Source of the DNA: Bordetella parapertussis
GTDB lineage: Bacteria > Pseudomonadota > Gammaproteobacteria > Burkholderiales > Burkholderiaceae_C
Length of the DNA: 21,126 nucleotides
Direction of reading: 5' to 3'
NCBI GenBank assembly: GCA_945870575.1
Contig: CAMBSK010000037.1
Span: 1-21,126, forward strand
Below, piece after piece: positions 17,309 through 21,126 of this stretch; the first letter of the stretch is position 1; each line of letters starts with the position of its first letter. The position numbers and the translations under genes are program-made. The notes under the pieces were generated by a model that was given only the letters and a program-made list of their open reading frames with translations, ran no database searches and was not told where the DNA came from.

Positions 17309-18498
17309 GAAATGCTTTCAAACGACAAAGCCCGCACCAACCGGTCAACATCTTCCGCCGTATGCGATGCCGATAAAGTGATGCGAAGCCTCGCGGTATT
17401 CACCGGCACAGTGGGCGCACGAATCGCGCTGATCCAAATACCTTGTGCTTTCAAGTCCGCGGAAGCCCTTAACACCTGCGCGTTGCTGCCAATCACCAGC
17501 GGTTGAATCGCCGTCGTTGAAACCATGCGCTGCCAGCTCGTTGGAACAGATGCGGTGCAGAGTTGTTGAATCAAGGTCTGCAAATGCGCTCTTCGTCTGC
17601 GCCCTTCTTCTGCGCGAATAATGCGCAGGCTGGTCAACAATGCATGCGCCAACGCCGGCGCTGAAGCCGTGGTGTAAATATAGGGACGAGAACGCTGCAC
17701 CATCCACTCAATGAAATTTTCATGTGCAGCGATAAATGCACCGGACAAGCCAGCCGCCTTACCCAGCGTGCCCATGTAAATCAACTGCTCTGAACGCAAA
17801 TTGAAATGCTGCAACACACCAGCTCCAGTGTCACCCAACACACCGAAACCGTGCGCGTCATCCACCAGCAGCCAGGCACCGTGTTGTTCGCACAAGTTGA
17901 GTAAAGCTTGCAGCGGCGCAATATCCCCGTCCATGCTGAACACACCGTCTGTCACCACCACCTTGGTGCCACTTTGAGACGACGACAGTCGAAGCAATAA
18001 ATCATCAACATCCGCATGCGCGTAGACCTGACAGGTTTCACGTGTCAAACGTATGCCGTCAATCAGCGACGCATGGTTTAACGCGTCCGAGAAGAAAGTG
18101 ATGTCGCCTTTGGCACTGTCGGCCAATACCGTCAATACACCGAGGTTCGCCATGTAGCCGGTGCTGAACGACAGCACCCGCACACTCGGTAAAAACGGGG
18201 ACAACATCGAGCCCAGCAATTCCTCCAGGCGCTCGTGCGCCTGCGAATGCCCGCTGATTAAATGGGATGCACCACTGCCTGCGCCATACAGTGATGCACC
18301 CTCTTTCAATGCGTCAATCACCAGAGGATGCGCCGCCAAGCCTAAATAATCATTGCTGTTGAAGGCCAGCAGCGGCTGACCATCGACCAACAAGTGCGGT
18401 TGGCAAACGGACTCAATACTATGCCTGAAGCGGCGCAAACCTTGAGCGTCGAGTTCATTCAAACGCGAAGTCAATGTTTGCAGGTGCGTGAAACTCAT
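17305..18498 (-). CDS. bioF: 8-amino-7-oxononanoate synthase
   Basis: PLP-dependent alpha-oxoamine synthase (397 residues) that condenses pimeloyl-ACP (or -CoA) with alanine, the first step of biotin ring assembly. Visible landmarks are FNSNDYLGLA (46-55), GAGSGASHLISGHS (72-85), VVTDGVFSMDGD (181-192), DDAHGFGVLG (213-222) and the Schiff-base lysine in MGTLGKAAGLSG (K247). Length is close to the family norm. It overlaps bioA and bioD by 4 nt each, so the three are translationally coupled. Confidence 0.96.
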   Translation of the reverse strand: MSFTHLQTLTSRLNELDAQGLRRFRHSIESVCQPHLLVDGQPLLAFNSNDYLGLAAHPLVIDALKEGASLYGAGSGASHLISGHSQAHERLEELLGSMLSPFLPSVRVLSFSTGYMANLGVLTVLADSAKGDITFFSDALNHASLIDGIRLTRETCQVYAHADVDDLLLRLSSSQSGTKVVVTDGVFSMDGDIAPLQALLNLCEQHGAWLLVDDAHGFGVLGDTGAGVLQHFNLRSEQLIYMGTLGKAAGLSGAFIAAHENFIEWMVQRSRPYIYTTASAPALAHALLTSLRIIRAEEGRRRRAHLQTLIQQLCTASVPTSWQRMVSTTAIQPLVIGSNAQVLRASADLKAQGIWISAIRAPTVPVNTARLRITLSASHTAEDVDRLVRALSFESIS

Positions 18499-19847
18499 GC
18501 GTGCATCACCTCGTCAAACACCGTTTGTAAACGCTCTGCCAGCAAGCCGGTGTCTGCGTCGCTCAAGACATAAGGCGGCATCAGGTAAACAGTGGTGCCT
18601 ATGGGGCGCAACAGCAATTCGTGCTTTAGGGCACTGGCGAAAAACCGCCGTGAAAATGTAGCGGCCAGTTGCGGGTCATCCACTTGCGCATCGAAAGCCC
18701 AAATCATGCCTTGCTGCCTGAAATACTTGACACGTGAATCCATCGTCAACGGGGAAAGCGCGTTGCTCAACTTGGCAGCACGCACCAGGTTTTGCATCAG
18801 CACATCGTCTTCTTCAAAAATTTGTAAAGTGGCCAGCGCGGCGCGGCAAGCCAGTGGGTTGCCAGTGTACGAATGCGAATGTAAAAAACCGCGCGCCATG
18901 CTGTCGCTGTAAAACGATTGGTATACCTCGTCGCGCGTCATCACCAATGACAAAGGCAAATAGCCGCCGCTGATGCCTTTGGACAAACACAAAAAGTCCG
19001 GCCAGATGTTGGCATGCTCGCAGGCAAAAAACTTTCCCGTGCGCCCGCAGCCCACGGCGATTTCATCGGCAATCAAATGCACATTGAATGCAGTGCATAA
19101 ACGCCGAACCTCTTGCACATAGAGCGGGCTGTGCATGGCCATGCCGCCAGCACATTGCACCAAAGGCTCGATGATGATGGCGCTGATATGCGTTGCCCGC
19201 GCTTTCAACAGCGTTTCCAGTGCCTGTGCGGCACGCAGTGCAACTTGGTCGGCAGTTTCGCCGTCGATCGCCTGGCTGGCGTTCGGCGACATCAAGCAAT
19301 GCGCGGGCTTGAGCAATGCGTCATACGCATCCCGAAAAATAGGTACATCTGTCACGCCTAGAGCGCCGACTGTTTCTCCGTGGTAACCGCCTTTGAGACA
19401 AACAAACTCTTTTTTATCGCCCAGCCCCTGGTTGCGCCAACTGTGAAAACTCATCTTGAGTGCGATTTCCACCGCTGAAGCGCCGTCAGACGCATAAAAA
19501 CAGTGGCCCAAAACGTCGCCAGTCAAGGCCGAGAGTTTTTCGGATAAGGCCACCACGGGTTCGTGGGTGAACCCGGCCAGCATGGCGTGTTCCAAGGTGT
19601 CGAGTTGGAGCTTCAAGGCCGCATTGATGCGCGGGTTGGCATGACCAAAGAGATTGACCCACCATGAGCTGATAGCATCCAAATAACGGTGGCCGTCATG
19701 GTCATACAGCCAGGGTCCGCTGCCGTGGTGAACCGCCACCAGCGGCACAGTCTCATGGTGCTGCATTTGGGTACACGGGTGCCAGACACTGTGCAAACTG
19801 CGTTGCACCAGTTGGGTAGATAAGGAGCTCAGATAAAACCTCGTCAT
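18495..19847 (-). CDS. bioA: Adenosylmethionine-8-amino-7-oxononanoate aminotransferase
   Basis: Class III PLP aminotransferase (450 residues) that uses S-adenosylmethionine as amino donor to make 7,8-diaminopelargonate. Features: VWHPCTQM (21-28) and SSWWVNLFGHANP (60-72), both typical of BioA, FYASDGASAVEIALKM (117-132), KGGYHGET (152-159), the cofactor Asp in IADEIAVGCGRTG (D261) and the Schiff-base lysine in CLSKGISGG (K290). It is the first gene of the operon. The ribosome site before the ATG is weak (AAAGA). The IS4-family transposase gene ends about 100 nt upstream, so the native promoter region is short; no clear -35/-10 pair or BirA-type operator could be recognised in 19848-19931. 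Confidence 0.96.
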   Translation of the reverse strand: MTRFYLSSLSTQLVQRSLHSVWHPCTQMQHHETVPLVAVHHGSGPWLYDHDGHRYLDAISSWWVNLFGHANPRINAALKLQLDTLEHAMLAGFTHEPVVALSEKLSALTGDVLGHCFYASDGASAVEIALKMSFHSWRNQGLGDKKEFVCLKGGYHGETVGALGVTDVPIFRDAYDALLKPAHCLMSPNASQAIDGETADQVALRAAQALETLLKARATHISAIIIEPLVQCAGGMAMHSPLYVQEVRRLCTAFNVHLIADEIAVGCGRTGKFFACEHANIWPDFLCLSKGISGGYLPLSLVMTRDEVYQSFYSDSMARGFLHSHSYTGNPLACRAALATLQIFEEDDVLMQNLVRAAKLSNALSPLTMDSRVKYFRQQGMIWAFDAQVDDPQLAATFSRRFFASALKHELLLRPIGTTVYLMPPYVLSDADTGLLAERLQTVFDEVMHA

Positions 19848-19910
19848 TCTTTAGCATCACACAGCTATTTGCACAGATTATCCCGCGCCATGTCAGTCTC
19901 AGGCGCCGCA

Positions 19911-19936
19911 GGTAATTGGGTAATTGGTGGTAATTG
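19911..19936 (+). repeat. Three short direct repeats GGTAATTG
   Basis: GGTAATTG occurs at 19911-19918, 19919-19926 and 19929-19936; the first two are tandem and the third is offset by 2 nt. The array runs directly into AATTGGGGTCAGATAC. It lies between bioA and the IS4-family transposase gene. Confidence 0.85.
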
Positions 19937-19947
19937 GGGTCAGATAC
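19932..19947. repeat. Second copy of the AATTGGGGTCAGATAC repeat
   Basis: This 16-nt sequence is identical to 16559-16574, the outer part of the left arm of the mltB/bioD palindrome; 13 nt of it (AATTGGGGTCAGA) also match the right arm inverted. Identity stops exactly after GATAC, 1 nt before the stop codon of the transposase. It may be the terminal sequence of the IS or a repeat copy that the IS entered. Confidence 0.8.
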
Positions 19948-19948
19948 A

Positions 19949-21126
19949 CTAATGTCCGGAGATTTTCTCAAATAAGCTCATTTGAAGGTTTTCAGCATCT
20001 TCAGGCTCTGGTTCAATCGCTTGCAGCAAGTCGATGATTGGCGTGGTCTCAAACAATGTCAGGCTCAAAACTTGGAGCATTGAATGCAACGAGGCTTGTA
20101 TTTGAAGCCTCTTTTTGATGATGGCAATCAAGACGTAAGCGCATATGGCGATCCAAATTTGCGTCTTCACGGCGTTCACGCTGTTGCCTACGAATGATTT
20201 GATTCGCAGGTGTTGTTTGATCCATTTGAAGAACAACTCAACCTGCCATCGACTCTTATACAGCGCTGCTACTTGAGTGGCAGATAATTCAAAGTTGTTC
20301 GTGACAAATACAAATTCACGCTGCTGAGTTTGATCAAAAAATTCGATCCTGCGCAATACATGCTGATAGGTCTTGTGGGTAAATTGACCTGTTAGCAAAA
20401 TGCAGTCATCTGTGAGGATGCTTGCGTCCTCGGATGCCGTCATTGCACCAGTGACTTGGTACCTCATCTTGCTCTTTGCGCGAGTGACAAAGAAGGCGCC
20501 GGCATGTGTAAAGCGTAGCAAGCGCTCAAAGTGTACGTAGCCTCTATCCATCACATAAAAACTGCCCGCCTCCAGAGGGAGAACGTCCAAAAATGAGACA
20601 TCGCTGACCCTTGACGTTGTGATCAAAGCGAAGGATGGAATATTGCCGCGCAAATCAAGTTGTGTATGTAATTTGACACCTGCACGGCCCTTTGTCGCAG
20701 GAGCCCATTCGAACAAACTCAGGCATAAATCAATGGTGGTGGAGTCGATGGCGTAGACCGTTTGAGATAGGTCCGAGCCAAGAGATTGCGAGGCGTAAAG
20801 TGGCCTGGCGATTGCAATCAAATGCAATGCAAAGTCTTCGAAGATTTGACTGCTGCGTTTCTCGTTTGCATCTGCAAGTGTGGAGCGAGCGATGTTTCCT
20901 CGAAAGCCTGCGTGATAAAGCTTAGATCGCTGCCCGTGTAAACAAGTCACGATGTCTCGCAGACTAGAACGCGCGGTTAGTTGAGCGAACATCATGCAAA
21001 GAAACTGATCCCAGTGAGAAAAAGAAAGTGTGGGGTAACGACCTGCGTGGCGAGCAGCAAAGCTGAGAAAAACCGATCGAGGGAGATGCTCGCTGAGTTG
21101 AGCGAACACGAGTTTGCCTTGACGCA
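19949..21126 (-). CDS. IS4-family DDE transposase (5'-partial)
   Basis: Cut-and-paste type DDE transposase. Numbering from the GTG at 21109 (386 residues), the catalytic Asp residues are D122 in AIDSTTIDL and D188 in YVMDRGYVHF. The IS4 YREK signature is intact as Y284-2-R287-3-E291-6-K298. An N-terminal DUF4372-like region (about 1-75) precedes the catalytic core. The frame stays open from that GTG to the window edge and reads RQGKLVFAQL, which resembles the usual family start (M..GK.VFAQL), so the real start is a few codons to the right and GTG is probably an internal codon. No frameshift or stop is seen, so the gene is likely functional. It points towards bioA. Confidence 0.92.
   Translation of the reverse strand, partial: RQGKLVFAQLSEHLPRSVFLSFAARHAGRYPTLSFSHWDQFLCMMFAQLTARSSLRDIVTCLHGQRSKLYHAGFRGNIARSTLADANEKRSSQIFEDFALHLIAIARPLYASQSLGSDLSQTVYAIDSTTIDLCLSLFEWAPATKGRAGVKLHTQLDLRGNIPSFALITTSRVSDVSFLDVLPLEAGSFYVMDRGYVHFERLLRFTHAGAFFVTRAKSKMRYQVTGAMTASEDASILTDDCILLTGQFTHKTYQHVLRRIEFFDQTQQREFVFVTNNFELSATQVAALYKSRWQVELFFKWIKQHLRIKSFVGNSVNAVKTQIWIAICAYVLIAIIKKRLQIQASLHSMLQVLSLTLFETTPIIDLLQAIEPEPEDAENLQMSLFEKISGH

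Larger units (their letters stand above)
19932..21126 (-). mobile_element. IS4-family insertion sequence, incomplete at the window edge
   Basis: The element is recognised by its transposase gene. The end distal to the transposase start is placed only approximately: the gene stops at 19949 and the shared repeat at 19932-19947 may be the terminal inverted repeat. The other end and any target duplication lie beyond 21126, so completeness cannot be judged. Confidence 0.6.

Noticed and set aside
19753..19971. A 72-codon minus-strand frame overlapping the start of bioA and the end of the transposase gene
   Set aside because: It overlaps two clear genes in another frame and shows no conserved features; it is a chance frame in the intergenic region.

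Overview
The window reads as a chromosomal housekeeping segment from a betaproteobacterium, most likely Burkholderiales (Comamonadaceae or a close relative). The basis is the gene order folC - SPOR protein - cvpA - purF - metZ and the protein sequences themselves; no database search was possible. Gene density is high: almost everything is accounted for, and no gap without a gene or RNA reaches 300 bases.

Layout. (1) 1-301, minus strand: three tRNA genes, transcribed Ala(GGC) - Glu(TTC) - Asp(GTC), just downstream of gltX. (2) 341-6940, minus strand: a compact operon folC - SPOR/DedD-like - cvpA - purF - metZ - gltX, with gaps of 0-8 nt and a 4-nt metZ/gltX overlap. It joins folate, cell-envelope, purine, methionine and Glu-tRNA functions. 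(3) 7037-9308, plus strand: a secreted glycine-zipper protein with its own terminator, then argG and ppnP 2 nt apart, ending in a clear terminator. (4) 9373-13878, minus strand: etfB - etfA, a hairpin terminator, an acyl-CoA dehydrogenase and a nitronate monooxygenase-like flavoprotein. This is an acyl-CoA oxidation and electron-transfer module. (5) 14039-15307 minus and 15370-16581 plus: a divergent pair, an MscS-type channel and a lytic transglycosylase B. (6) 16598-19847, minus strand: bioA - bioF - bioD with 4-nt overlaps; bioB is not in the window. (7) 19949 to the right edge, minus strand: an IS4-family transposase with an intact DDE/YREK signature, whose first codons lie beyond the window.

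The most interesting signal is a 25-bp inverted repeat (24 of 25 positions match, 19-bp core) at 16559-16627, between the convergent genes mltB and bioD. Its two arms encode the last residues of both proteins and the mltB stop codon; the bioD stop lies in the core. A 16-nt piece of the same repeat recurs at 19932-19947, at the 3' end of the IS4 transposase and in the same polarity relative to the element. The palindrome may therefore be a miniature non-autonomous element, or a REP-like repeat, related to that IS end. Other points worth a look are two palindromes at the etfB promoter, apparently leaderless divergent promoters between mscS and mltB, and a terminator inside the ETF/acyl-CoA dehydrogenase module. 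I found no CRISPR array, phage, toxin-antitoxin or defence system, and I do not claim a new system beyond the repeat/IS relationship.
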